Assembly: GCA_963833115.1 (NCBI GenBank)
Contig: CAWHWS010000002.1
Location: 1,116,001 to 1,180,000 of the forward strand
DNA length: 64,000 nucleotides
Direction: 5' to 3'
Source: Hasllibacter sp963833115
GTDB taxonomy: Bacteria > Pseudomonadota > Alphaproteobacteria > Rhodobacterales > Rhodobacteraceae
This document shows positions 8,266 through 16,872 of this stretch, piece after piece (the stretch's first letter is position 1; each line of letters opens with the position of its first letter). The translations under genes were made by a program, and so were the position numbers. The notes under the pieces are model-generated. The model ran no database searches, was not told where the DNA came from, and worked only from the letters and a program-made list of their open reading frames with translations.

Positions 8266-8457
8266 TCAGCGGCGCGAGAGCGCGTCGATGCCGATGTCGC
8301 CGCGGCCGAGGCCGATGTCGCGCAGCTCATGCGTGGTCAGCCGGGTCAGGACGTCGCGGGTCACGCGGGCGTCGTTCCACGTGGCCAGGGCGCCGATCGC
8401 GCCGGAGATCGCGCGGCGCAGGCCGGACGCGGGGCGTTGGAACTCGATCGAGGCCAT
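8266..8457 (-). CDS. DUF1127 (YjiS-like) small protein
   Basis: This 63-residue basic protein carries the DUF1127 motif near its C-terminus: LTTHELRDIGLGRGDI (about residues 42-57). The family is abundant in Alphaproteobacteria. Some members influence phosphate and carbon metabolism or RNA turnover, but function cannot be assigned from sequence. A strong AAGGAAG ribosome site precedes the ATG. It is divergent from ruvC across a 287-bp region that contains inverted repeats. Confidence 0.88.
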   Translation of the reverse strand: MASIEFQRPASGLRRAISGAIGALATWNDARVTRDVLTRLTTHELRDIGLGRGDIGIDALSRR

Positions 8458-8744
8458 GGGAGTCTTCCTTGGGGTCTGCGCCGCGCCGCTCGCGGCGTCA
8501 CGGGGCGCGTGATTGCGTCCCCTCCGACGCCGGACCTAGGGGCCGGCGCCCCGCGGCACAAATGCCGGCTCGCCATAGCGACATGCGTCTCCGGCATGGC
8601 GATGTCGCGGGGCGGGGGCGGGCATGTCGCGTTTCCGCCTTTCGCCACGATTGGCGTCGCTCCCGCGCCTCGGGGCGGCGAGAACGGCCGGTGCGCCACG
8701 GTTTCGCCTTGGTTCACGTTCCCGCTTCGTGCTAGCGGCCGCGG
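8458..8744. other. Divergent intergenic region between the DUF1127 gene and ruvC
   Basis: This 287-bp region holds no gene I can support. It contains an inverted pair GCGACATGC (8578-8586) and GCATGTCGC (8622-8630) with 35 bp between them, and a further GCGATGTCGC-like half-site near 8600-8608. It must carry promoters in both directions. It could host a SOS or other operator for the ruv genes, but I see no clear alphaproteobacterial LexA box (GTTC-N7-GTTC). Confidence 0.4.
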
Positions 8745-9266
8745 ATGGGATCGGCCTTCGTGCAACGCTCCGCCGCGCCGCGCCGCGTGATCGGGATCGA
8801 CCCGGGGCTCCGACGCGCCGGATGGGGCGTGATCGAGGTGGACGGGCCGCGTCTGCGCCATGTCGCGAACGGGACGGTGACCTCCGGCACGGGCGAGCTC
8901 GCGGCGCGGTTGATGGCGATCCATTCGGGCCTGGGGGCCGTGATCGCCGCGCACGCCCCGGACGAGGGCGCGGTCGAGCAGACCTTCGTGAACCGGGACG
9001 GGGCCGGCTCGCTCAAGCTGGGGCAGGCGCGGGGGGTCGCGCTGCTGGCGCTGGCGCAGGCGGGGCTGTCCGTGGGCGAGTACATGCCCAACCTGGTCAA
9101 GAAGACGGTCGTCGGGACGGGCCATGCGCAGAAGGCGCAGGTCGGGCACATGGTGCGCCTGCAGCTTCCGGGATGCGACCCGGACGGCGAGGACGCGGCG
9201 GACGCGCTCGCGGTCGCGATCTGCCATGCGATGCACGCGCGCGCGCCGATGCGGGCCGCGTCGTGA
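8745..9266 (+). CDS. ruvC: Crossover junction endodeoxyribonuclease RuvC
   Basis: RuvC cuts Holliday junctions as a dimer after RuvAB branch migration. The 173-residue protein has the RNase H-like fold. The catalytic acidic residues appear as Asp19 in GIDPG, Glu78 in AVEQTF and the C-terminal pair in DGEDAADALAVAICH. It is the first gene of the ruvC-ruvA-(ORF)-ruvB series. The start at 8745 gives a 13-residue leader before the conserved RVIGIDPG; an alternative in-frame start closer to that motif is not obvious. The ruvC stop is followed after 21 bp by three 26-bp repeats. Confidence 0.95.
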   Translation: MGSAFVQRSAAPRRVIGIDPGLRRAGWGVIEVDGPRLRHVANGTVTSGTGELAARLMAIHSGLGAVIAAHAPDEGAVEQTFVNRDGAGSLKLGQARGVALLALAQAGLSVGEYMPNLVKKTVVGTGHAQKAQVGHMVRLQLPGCDPDGEDAADALAVAICHAMHARAPMRAAS

Positions 9267-9287
9267 CCGGGGCCGGCGGGCGCGGCC

Positions 9288-9365
9288 GTGATCGGCTCCG
9301 CGGGATCGCGGACGTGATCGGTTCCGCGGGATCGCGGACGTGATCGGTTCCGCGGGATCGCGGAC
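9288..9365 (+). repeat. Three 26-bp tandem repeats forming minicistrons before ruvA
   Basis: Three consecutive 26-bp units (9288-9313, 9314-9339, 9340-9365) each begin GTGATCGG, the same eight bases that begin ruvA at 9366. Unit 1 differs from the others by one base (C for T). Each GTG opens a nine-codon frame reading MIGSAGSRT, whose TGA stop overlaps the GTG of the next unit as GTGA. The last stop overlaps the ruvA start. The arrangement therefore reads as a relay of overlapping minicistrons into ruvA. No separate ribosome sites are visible inside the units. Confidence 0.85.
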
Positions 9366-10025
9366 GTGATCGGCCGGCTGGCGGGGCGGATCGACCATCG
9401 CGGCGCGGACCACGTGATCCTGACGGTCGGCGGCGTGGGATACGTGGTGCATTGCTCGGACCGGACGCTGGCCGGGCTGCCCGGGCCGGGCGGGCAGGCG
9501 ATGCTGTGGACCGACCTCCTGGTGCGCGAGGACCTGCTGCAGCTCTTCGGCTTCCCGACGCTGCAGGAGAAGGAGTGGCACCGGCTGCTGACCTCGGTGT
9601 CCGGCGTCGGGGCGAAGGCGTCGATGGCGATCCTGGGCACGCTCGGGGCCGACGGGGTGGGCCGGGCGGTGGCGCTGGGCGACTGGGGCTCGGTGAAGGC
9701 CGCGCCCGGCGTGGGGCCGAAGATCGCGCAGCGGGTCGTCAACGAGCTCAAGGGCCGGGCGCCGGCGGCGATGGCGATGGGCGGGGCCGAGGCCCCCGCG
9801 CCGCCGGACGGCCCGGTGATCGAGGACGGCGCGCCCCCCGCCCCGGCGCCGGCGCCCGCCCCGTCCGGCGCGGCGCAGGCCGACGCGCTCTCGGCGCTCG
9901 TCAACCTCGGCTACGCGCCCTCCGACGCCGCCACCGCGGTCGCGCGCGCGGCCGGCGCTGAGCCGGGCGCGGCGGCCGAGACGTTGATCCGAACGGCGCT
10001 CCGCGCGCTGGCGCCGAAGGGGTAG
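9366..10025 (+). CDS. ruvA: Holliday junction branch migration protein RuvA
   Basis: RuvA binds the four-way junction as a tetramer and loads RuvB. The 219-residue protein begins MIGRLAGRIDHRGADHVIL, the OB-fold domain. Helix-hairpin-helix DNA-binding motifs follow, including SVSGVGAKASMAILGTLG (about residues 77-94) and APGVGPKIAQRVVNELKGR. A proline/alanine-rich linker (around 135-160) leads to the C-terminal RuvB-binding domain ALVNLGYAPSDAATAVARA. The GTG start is supported by the conserved first residues and by the GTGA overlap with the upstream minicistron. A further ORF starts 3 bp after the stop. Confidence 0.95.
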   Translation: MIGRLAGRIDHRGADHVILTVGGVGYVVHCSDRTLAGLPGPGGQAMLWTDLLVREDLLQLFGFPTLQEKEWHRLLTSVSGVGAKASMAILGTLGADGVGRAVALGDWGSVKAAPGVGPKIAQRVVNELKGRAPAAMAMGGAEAPAPPDGPVIEDGAPPAPAPAPAPSGAAQADALSALVNLGYAPSDAATAVARAAGAEPGAAAETLIRTALRALAPKG

Positions 10026-10028
10026 GGG

Positions 10029-10559
10029 ATGCTGACGCTGGCCCACGTGATGGACGGTGCCGGGATCGACCCGCACGATGCGAGCGTCATCTTCCATCGC
10101 CTGTCCGGACGTTTCGGCAGGGACATCGCCAGGCTTTCGCGGACCCGCCCCGCCGCAGTCGAGGCGTTTCAGAAGACATACAATGCGCCGGGAACCGCAT
10201 CACTTCGCAAGGGCCGGACCAGCATCCTGAGCTTCTTCCGGTCCGAGCCGACATCGACGGCGCCGTTCACGTTCCTGGGGCTGTTCCAGAACGTTGCTCC
10301 CATCCTCCGCCCGCGACGGGAGATCGCCGCAGATTCCGAAGTCGAATGGCTGCGCGAAACCTACGACGAACTGCCAGAATTCACCTCGGCGGCGCAGGGC
10401 GACTGGGAGTGGTTCGACCTGCGCCGAGATCCCGCGATGACGAATTACGTCGGCCGTCTGTCGATCGAGAACCCCGGTGGACGGCCCACGATCCGCCGCG
10501 GAGAATCTGTTCGCCACACGCCGGTGCACGCCCTCCTGCCACCTGCGGCCACCCCATGA
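10029..10559 (+). CDS. ORF between ruvA and ruvB, resembling the N-terminal domain of GIY-YIG proteins but lacking the nuclease
   Basis: This 176-residue protein is unexpected inside the ruv operon. Its start LTLAHVMDGAGIDPHDASVIFHR, the FTFLGLF segment (about residues 81-87), and the later WFDL...YVGRLSIENPGGRP block resemble the N-terminal domain found before the nuclease in a group of GIY-YIG proteins. The frame ends soon after, at the position where the GIY-YIG nuclease would begin, and no such catalytic motif follows. Codon use is visibly less GC-biased than the neighbours (more GAA, GCA, AAT and ACA), suggesting acquisition. It has a GGGGTAGGGG ribosome site, lies 3 bp after ruvA and overlaps ruvB by ATGA. 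The resemblance is from memory of the family and needs a profile search. Confidence 0.55.
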   Translation: MLTLAHVMDGAGIDPHDASVIFHRLSGRFGRDIARLSRTRPAAVEAFQKTYNAPGTASLRKGRTSILSFFRSEPTSTAPFTFLGLFQNVAPILRPRREIAADSEVEWLRETYDELPEFTSAAQGDWEWFDLRRDPAMTNYVGRLSIENPGGRPTIRRGESVRHTPVHALLPPAATP

Positions 10560-11584
10560 CCCCCCGCGATCCCCTCCTCGACCCCGCGCCGGACGCCGAT
10601 GACGGCGTCGGCGCGGCGATGCGGCCGCAGTCGTTCGACGCGTTCACCGGGCAGGCGGAGGCGCGGGCGAACCTGCGGGTGTTCGTCGCCAGCGCGCGGA
10701 GCCGGGGCGAGGCGATGGACCACGTGCTGTTCCACGGGCCGCCGGGCCTGGGCAAGACGACGCTGGCGCAGATCGTGGCGCGCGAGCTGGGGGTGAGCTT
10801 CCGCATGACCTCGGGCCCGGTGCTGGCCAAGGCCGGGGACCTGGCCGCGATCCTCACCAACCTGGAGCGCGGCGACGTGCTCTTCGTGGACGAGATCCAC
10901 CGCCTGAACCCCGTGGTGGAGGAGATCCTCTACCCGGCGATGGAGGACCACGAGCTCGACCTCGTGATCGGGGAGGGGCCGGCCGCGCGCACCGTCCGGA
11001 TCGAACTGCAGCCCTTCACCCTGATCGGGGCGACGACGCGGCTCGGCCTCCTGACCACGCCGCTGCGCGACCGGTTCGGCATCCCCGTGCGCCTGCAGTA
11101 CTACACCGAGGACGAGCTGCACCGCATCGTCGAGCGGGGCGCGCGCCTGATGGGCGTGCCGGCCGAGGAGGCGGGCCTGCGCGAGATCGCGCGCCGGGCG
11201 CGGGGCACGCCGCGCATCGCCGGGCGCCTGCTGCGCCGGGTGGTGGACTTCGCGCTGGTCGAGGGGGACGGGCGCATCACCGACGCGCTCGCGGCCTCCT
11301 CGCTCACGCGCCTCGGGGTGGACGCGCTCGGCCTCGACGGGGCGGACCGGCGCTACCTCTCCCTCATCGCGGAGAGCTACGGCGGCGGGCCGGTGGGGAT
11401 CGAGACCCTGTCGGCCGCCCTCTCGGAGAGCCGCGACGCCCTCGAGGAGGTGGTGGAGCCCTACTTGCTACAGCGCGGCCTCATCGCGCGCACGCCGCGG
11501 GGCCGGATGCTGGCCGCGGCGGCGTGGCGGCACCTGGGGCTGGACGCGCCGCGGCGGGACGACCAGGGCGCGCTCTTCGAATGA
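10556..11584 (+). CDS. ruvB: Holliday junction branch migration ATPase RuvB
   Basis: RuvB is the AAA+ hexameric motor that pumps DNA through the RuvA-junction complex. The 342-residue protein contains MRPQSFDAFTGQ, Walker A GPPGLGKTT at 61-69, Walker B LFVDEIHRLN, sensor 1 IGATTRLGLLT, the arginine finger region PLRDRFGI, and the winged-helix C-terminus with GVDALGLDGADRRYL. I chose the ATG at 10556 because it overlaps the upstream stop (ATGA) and gives the standard N-terminus. A longer frame starting further upstream is only overlap with the preceding ORF. Confidence 0.96.
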   Translation: MTPRDPLLDPAPDADDGVGAAMRPQSFDAFTGQAEARANLRVFVASARSRGEAMDHVLFHGPPGLGKTTLAQIVARELGVSFRMTSGPVLAKAGDLAAILTNLERGDVLFVDEIHRLNPVVEEILYPAMEDHELDLVIGEGPAARTVRIELQPFTLIGATTRLGLLTTPLRDRFGIPVRLQYYTEDELHRIVERGARLMGVPAEEAGLREIARRARGTPRIAGRLLRRVVDFALVEGDGRITDALAASSLTRLGVDALGLDGADRRYLSLIAESYGGGPVGIETLSAALSESRDALEEVVEPYLLQRGLIARTPRGRMLAAAAWRHLGLDAPRRDDQGALFE

Positions 11585-12222
11585 GCGGCCCCGGCGAGAG
11601 GGACGCGGCCCGCTGGTTCACGCGCTCGGACGGCGCCTACGTGTTCGCCCGCTGGGCCCGGCCGGTGGTGCCCGTGGTGTTCGGCGCGGCGGAGGAGAGC
11701 CTGCCGGTGTTCAAGGGCGCGCACGAGGCGGTGTGCCACCTCGCGGCGCACCCGATGGCCGAGACCGATCCCGAGCTGGGCGCGAACCTGATGACGTTCC
11801 TGGTGAGGGAGTGGTCCGAGCTCGCCGCCGTTCCGGGGCTGGACCGGCTGATCCCCGACCTGGGCGCGCTGCTGCCCCGGCTGGAGGCGGCGGAGGCGAA
11901 CCAGTACCGGGTGTTCCGCTTCGATCCGGACGCGGCGGGGGGCGGCATCCGCGCGGCCTTCGTCCTCCTGCGGATGGACGCGCATCTCTCGGCGGCGCCG
12001 GCCGAGGCGCTGGCCCTGTCCCAGGCGGTGCAGACGATCCTGCTGTGGTCCGACGCCGCCTTCTCGGACGCGCCGCCGCTCGCCGCCGGGCCGGAGGGGG
12101 TCCTCCTGCGGCCTGACGTTGCGTCGATCATCCGCGCGGCCTACGATCCCGCCATGCCCGTCGCCGCGACCGATCCCGCCCACGCCCTGCGCCTCGCCGC
12201 GCGGACGGCGCCGATCCAGTGA
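11581..12222 (+). CDS. Conserved-looking protein of unknown function after ruvB
   Basis: The 213-residue cytoplasmic protein is not recognised. The start ATG overlaps the ruvB stop by four bases (ATGA) and its own stop overlaps the next start (GTGA), so it is translationally coupled on both sides. It has no signal peptide or membrane segment. A mid-protein stretch SELAAVPGLDRLIPDLGALL and the C-terminal part rich in alanine suggest an alpha-helical fold. Placement directly between ruvB and the Tol genes is its only functional clue. Codon use fits the neighbourhood. Confidence 0.7.
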   Translation: MSGPGERDAARWFTRSDGAYVFARWARPVVPVVFGAAEESLPVFKGAHEAVCHLAAHPMAETDPELGANLMTFLVREWSELAAVPGLDRLIPDLGALLPRLEAAEANQYRVFRFDPDAAGGGIRAAFVLLRMDAHLSAAPAEALALSQAVQTILLWSDAAFSDAPPLAAGPEGVLLRPDVASIIRAAYDPAMPVAATDPAHALRLAARTAPIQ

Positions 12223-14054
12223 AGGCGGAGACCGCCGGGGAGGCGGCGATCCTGGCGCGCATCCGCGAGCCGGGAAACATCGTGCTCGGCGACCTCGCGG
12301 CCGACCGGGTCACCGCGCCGGACCACGCTCCCTCCGACGAGACCACCGTGCGGGCCGAGTTCCTGCGCCACTACCTCACGGACGGCACGCTGCCGGACGG
12401 CTCGCGGGGCACGCCGCGCTGGGGTCTGCGCCTCGCGAACGCCTACGTGACCGGGCCGCTCAACCTCACGGGGACCAGCGCGATCGGGGAGCCGATCATC
12501 GGCTATTCGCGCTTCGACGCGCCCATCGAGATGTCGGCGGCGCGGTTCGTGAGCGTCAACATCCAGAACTCGACCTTTCCCGGCCTCGTCGCGCAGCGGA
12601 TGGCCTGCGAGGGCAACTTCAAGGCCGACGGCGTGCGCTGCGAGGGCCGCATCTCCCTCGCGGGGGCCTTGGTGCGCGGACAGGTCAACTTCAAGGCGGC
12701 GCGCATCGGCCCCGAGCCCGGCGGGGACGAGGACGCGCCCGTCCATGCGCTCGACCTGCAGAACCTCGAGGCGGGCGGCAACGTCTCGCTCTGCTCGGAC
12801 GGCCTGGAGGGGGCCACCTTCGTCGCCCGGGGCGGCGTGAACCTGAGCGGCGCGGCGGTCGGGGGACAGCTGACCCTGACGGGCGGGCACTTCCATCCCG
12901 GCACCGAGACCACCGCCCTGAACTGTCAGAACTGCGACGTGAAGGGCGACGTCTTCATGATATCCCTTCCGGCGCCGGACGGATGGGCCCCCGCGGAGGG
13001 CCGGGTGCGCAACGAGTTCATCTCGCGCGGTTCGATCTCGTTCCAGGACGCCACCTTGCGGGACGTGCGCACGACGGGGGCCGTCTTCCTGCCGCGGCCC
13101 CTGCCGGGCGGCGGGCGGTCGGGCGGGCTCGATTTCGAGGGCGCGCGCGTCTCGGGCTCGCTGCGCCTCGACGAGACGAAGACCTTCGGTATCGGCCTCG
13201 ACCTGCGCGGCGCGCGGATCGGGCGGCTCTTCGACGGGCCGAAGGGCTGGCCGCCCCCGGGCACGCTCTTCCTCGATCAGGCGACCTACACGACCTTCGC
13301 CGGCGCCATCGGGACCCGGACGCTGGCCGCCCGGCGCGACTGGCTGAACCTGCAGCCGGCGAGCGAGATCGACGGCGAGTTCAAGCCCCAGCCCTGGGAG
13401 CAATGCGCGAAGGTCCTGCGCGAGATGGGGCATGTCGACGACGCGCGCGAGCTGATGATCGAGAAGGAGCGCCTGCAGCGCCGCGCGCGGCGGCGCCGTC
13501 ACTGGTCCGACGGGCGCGACTTCGCCTGGGCGCGCGCGACGGTCGGGGACGCGCTGCTGGGCTGGACGACGCGCTACGGACGCCAGCCGCTGCGCGCGGT
13601 CAACTGGCTGGTCGCGTTCTTCCTGGTCGGGGCCGGGGTCTTCTGGGCCACCTACGAGGCTAGGGCGTTCAAGCCGAACAACCCCTTCATCCTGCGCGCG
13701 CCCGAATGGGTCCTGTGCGATCCCGGGCTGCGCGCGGAGGGGGCCGCGCTGGCCTCGACGGCGCGGGCGCCGAGGCTCCTGGCGCGGGACGGCGAGACGC
13801 AGCTCGACTGCTTCGACCGGCAGGCGGAGGCGAAGGGCTATCCGGCCTTCAACGCCCTCGTCTACTCCGCCGACACCCTGCTGCCGATCGTGCAGCTGGA
13901 GATGCAGCAGTTCTGGATCCCCGACGCGGCCGCGGCCTCGCCCTGGGGCCGGGCCGCGCGCCTGTTCCTGTGGTTCCAGATCGTCGCGGGCTGGGCGCTC
14001 TCGCTGCTGGCGGTCGCCGGTTTCTCGGGGCTCATCAAGCAGGATTCGGCATGA
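12219..14054 (+). CDS. Membrane-anchored pentapeptide/beta-helix-like protein with two C-terminal membrane segments
   Basis: The 611-residue protein has an N-terminal half made of repeated short strands such as ARFVSVNIQNSTFPGLVAQ and GVNLSGAAVGGQLTLTGGHF, which look like a right-handed beta-helix. A basic region RRARRRRHW follows near residue 425. Hydrophobic segments lie at about residues 461-481 and 582-604. Similar proteins are sometimes annotated 'membrane-associated oxidoreductase', but I see no nucleotide-binding or redox motif to justify that name. It starts at GTG overlapping the previous stop and overlaps ybgC by ATGA. The location suggests an envelope role, which is inference only. 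Confidence 0.7.
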   Translation: MKAETAGEAAILARIREPGNIVLGDLAADRVTAPDHAPSDETTVRAEFLRHYLTDGTLPDGSRGTPRWGLRLANAYVTGPLNLTGTSAIGEPIIGYSRFDAPIEMSAARFVSVNIQNSTFPGLVAQRMACEGNFKADGVRCEGRISLAGALVRGQVNFKAARIGPEPGGDEDAPVHALDLQNLEAGGNVSLCSDGLEGATFVARGGVNLSGAAVGGQLTLTGGHFHPGTETTALNCQNCDVKGDVFMISLPAPDGWAPAEGRVRNEFISRGSISFQDATLRDVRTTGAVFLPRPLPGGGRSGGLDFEGARVSGSLRLDETKTFGIGLDLRGARIGRLFDGPKGWPPPGTLFLDQATYTTFAGAIGTRTLAARRDWLNLQPASEIDGEFKPQPWEQCAKVLREMGHVDDARELMIEKERLQRRARRRRHWSDGRDFAWARATVGDALLGWTTRYGRQPLRAVNWLVAFFLVGAGVFWATYEARAFKPNNPFILRAPEWVLCDPGLRAEGAALASTARAPRLLARDGETQLDCFDRQAEAKGYPAFNALVYSADTLLPIVQLEMQQFWIPDAAAASPWGRAARLFLWFQIVAGWALSLLAVAGFSGLIKQDSA

Positions 14055-14431
14055 TCCACCGCTTCGCCCTGCGCGTCCACTACGAGGACACGGACATGGG
14101 CGGGATCGTCTATCACGCGAATTACCTGAAGTACTGCGAGCGGGCGCGCTCGGACTGGGTGCGGAGCCTCGGGATCGACCAGTCCGCGATGCGCGATGGA
14201 GGCGTGGTCTTCGCCGTCGCCGCGCTGGAGGCGACTTTCCGCGCGCCGGCCCGGTTCGACGAGGAACTGGAGGTCGCGACCGCCGTCCGGGAGCGGACCG
14301 GGGCGCGGATGGTGCTGGCGCAGGACGTGACGCGGGGCGCCGACCTGCTCTACGCCAGCCGGGTGACCCTGGCCGCGATGGGCCCCCGCGGGGGGGCCGT
14401 GCGCCTGCCGTCCGAGCTGCGCCGCGCCTAG
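14051..14431 (+). CDS. ybgC: Tol-Pal system-associated acyl-CoA thioesterase
   Basis: This 126-residue hotdog-fold thioesterase hydrolyses acyl-CoA thioesters. It is widely encoded at the head of tol-pal operons, where it may link phospholipid metabolism with the envelope. The family motif HYEDTDMGGIVYHANYLKYC occupies residues 10-29, and Asp15 is the likely catalytic residue. The ATG overlaps the preceding stop by four bases. A strong inverted repeat lies between it and tolQ, so tolQ may also have its own promoter. Confidence 0.92.
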   Translation: MIHRFALRVHYEDTDMGGIVYHANYLKYCERARSDWVRSLGIDQSAMRDGGVVFAVAALEATFRAPARFDEELEVATAVRERTGARMVLAQDVTRGADLLYASRVTLAAMGPRGGAVRLPSELRRA

Positions 14432-14464
14432 GGGCGAGCGCCGGTCGACGGTCCCGCCCTGGGG

Positions 14465-14507
14465 GCGAGCCCCCCTGCGGCGGCGGGGCATCATCGGGGG
14501 GGCTCGC
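14465..14507 (+). terminator. Long GC-rich inverted repeat between ybgC and tolQ
   Basis: GCGAGCCCCCC (14465-14475) is complementary to GGGGGGCTCGC (14497-14507), giving an 11-bp stem with a 21-nt loop. No T run follows, so it may be a weak terminator, a transcript processing signal or only structured spacer. The 206-bp gap between ybgC and tolQ holds no other feature that I can support. Confidence 0.5.
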
Positions 14508-14637
14508 GCATCCGTGCGTCCGGGGCCGATGGCGCGCGCGTCCGCGCTGGGCTAGCGTGCCGCCGCCGGCCCGCGCGCAAGACGGGCCGCGGAGGATGGC
14601 GGCGCCCGCGTGGCGCGTTGTGGCGGCAGGTCCGGGC

Positions 14638-15303
<666 letters not shown>

Positions 15304-15304
15304 G

Positions 15305-15766
15305 ATGGGTGCGGGGACCCTCAAGCCCGCGGGGGGCGGCCGCCGTCGCCGGGGCCGGGCCGCGCGCGCGCCCATGTCGGAGATCAACGTCACGCCCTTC
15401 GTGGACGTGATGCTCGTGCTCCTGATCATCTTCATGGTCGCGGCGCCGCTCCTGACGGTCGGCGTGCCGGTGGAGCTGCCCGAGACGGCGGCGAGCGCGC
15501 TCTCGGCCGACGACGAGGAGCCCCTCACGGTGACGGTGACGGCCGAGGGGGCGCTGGCGATCCAGACCACCGAGGTCGCGGAGGACGAGCTCATCCCGCG
15601 GCTGCGCGGCATCGCGGCGGAGCGGTCCTCGCCGCGCATCTACCTGCGCGGGGACGGGGGGGCGAGCTATGGCCGGGTCGTGCAGGTGATGGGCGCCCTC
15701 AACGCCGCCGGGTTCACCGATATCGGCCTCGTGACCGAGCCGGACGGCCCGGCCTTCGGCGGGTGA
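15305..15766 (+). CDS. tolR: Tol-Pal system protein TolR
   Basis: TolR is a bitopic inner-membrane protein of the ExbD family that works with TolQ. The 153-residue protein has a basic cytoplasmic N-terminus, then SEINVTPFVDVMLVLLIIFMV, where the aspartate of VDVMLVLL is the proton-conducting residue of the family. The rest is periplasmic with the C-terminal domain ending near GLVTEPDGPAFGG. The ATG follows the tolQ stop by one base, and tolA starts four bases after its own stop. Confidence 0.94.
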   Translation: MGAGTLKPAGGGRRRRGRAARAPMSEINVTPFVDVMLVLLIIFMVAAPLLTVGVPVELPETAASALSADDEEPLTVTVTAEGALAIQTTEVAEDELIPRLRGIAAERSSPRIYLRGDGGASYGRVVQVMGALNAAGFTDIGLVTEPDGPAFGG

Positions 15767-15770
15767 CGGC

Positions 15771-16872
15771 ATGGCGCGCGCGACCGCCGGGCCGGGCGCC
15801 GGGTCCAGGGCCGACGCCCTGGCGCCCGTCCTGTCGGTATCGGGCCACGCGGCCGTGATCGCGTTGGCCCTTCTGGGCGGATGGCGCGGCGCGCCGCCCC
15901 CGCCGCTCCCGGCCGCGCTCGACGTCAGCCTGGTGAGCGCGGCGGAATCTCGCCTCCCGCGCCGCGACGGCGCCGGCGCCGGGTGAGGCCCCCGCCCAGG
16001 TCGCGGCGCCGCGCGACGCGCCGGAGCCCGCGCCCGCGCCCGCCCCCGAGGCGCCGCCCGTGGCCCCCGCCGCCCCGCCCGCCCCGGCGCCGGACGTGCC
16101 GGACGCGCCGGCGGCGCCGCCCGCCCCGCCGCCGCGCGCGGCCCCCCGGGTCGCCCCCGAGCCCGCGCCCGCGCCGCCCCCGGCCGCCGAGATCGCGCCC
16201 GAGCCGGCCGAGGCGACGACGCCCGACGCCGCCGCCCTCGCGCCGGAGCCCGAGAGCCGCGCCGCCGCGCCGGAGGAGGCGGGCGACGTCCTGGAGACCG
16301 AGGCGACCCCCGAGGAGCCGCCGCGCGCCGACGCCGCGCCGCTCAGCGCTCCGCGCCCGCCCGCCCGGCCCGATCGGACCGCCCTGGCCGCCCCCGAGGC
16401 GCGGGCCGCGCCCGCGCGGCCGGAGATCGCGCCCGAACCCGAGCCAGCGCCCGCGCCGGACCTCGCGGGGGACATCGCCGCCGCGCTCGCCGCCGCGACC
16501 GAGGACGCCCCGCCCGAGGCCGCGCCGGCGCCCGCGCCCGCCCTGCCGGTCGGCCCGCCCCTCACGGCCGGGGAGCGCGACGGCCTGCGCCTCGCCGTGC
16601 AGGCGTGCTGGAACATCGACCCGGGCTCGCCCGCGGCGGACGTCGTCGTCGTCGTCGGCTTCTCCTTGTCGCGCGACGGGCGGGTCGAGCCGGGCTCGAT
16701 CCGCCAAGTCTCCGCCACGGGGCCCGCGGGGGCGCAGGCCGACGCCTACGACCGCGCCCGCCGCGCGATCCTGCGCTGCGAGCGGGGCGGTTATGCGATG
16801 CCGGTGGAAAAGTTCGACCAATGGCGCGACATAGAGGTCACGTTCAATCCGGAAGGGATGCGACTGCGATGA
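15771..16872 (+). pseudogene. tolA: TolA, interrupted by an apparent one-base insertion
   Basis: TolA spans the periplasm and links TolQR to Pal. The first frame (15771-15986) encodes 71 residues with a membrane segment (about 23-38) and runs to a TGA. The second frame continues from about 15949 through an Ala/Pro/Glu-rich linker to the C-terminal domain with AVQACWNIDPGS, SLSRDGRVEPGSIRQVS and FDQWRDIEVTFNPEGM, typical of the alphaproteobacterial TolA C-terminus. Removing one base near 15948-15950 joins the frames as SAAELASRAATAPAPGEAPA and gives 366 codons. The cause may be a real mutation or a sequencing error. Its stop overlaps tolB (ATGA). Confidence 0.8.

Noticed and set aside
9288..9365. 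26-bp repeats as a CRISPR array
   Set aside because: The units are directly adjacent with no spacers, copy part of ruvA's own start, and no cas genes are present.
15940..15990. Programmed frameshift in tolA
   Set aside because: There is no slippery heptamer or clear downstream structure at the frame change, and such a mechanism is not known for tolA. Mutation or sequence error is simpler.
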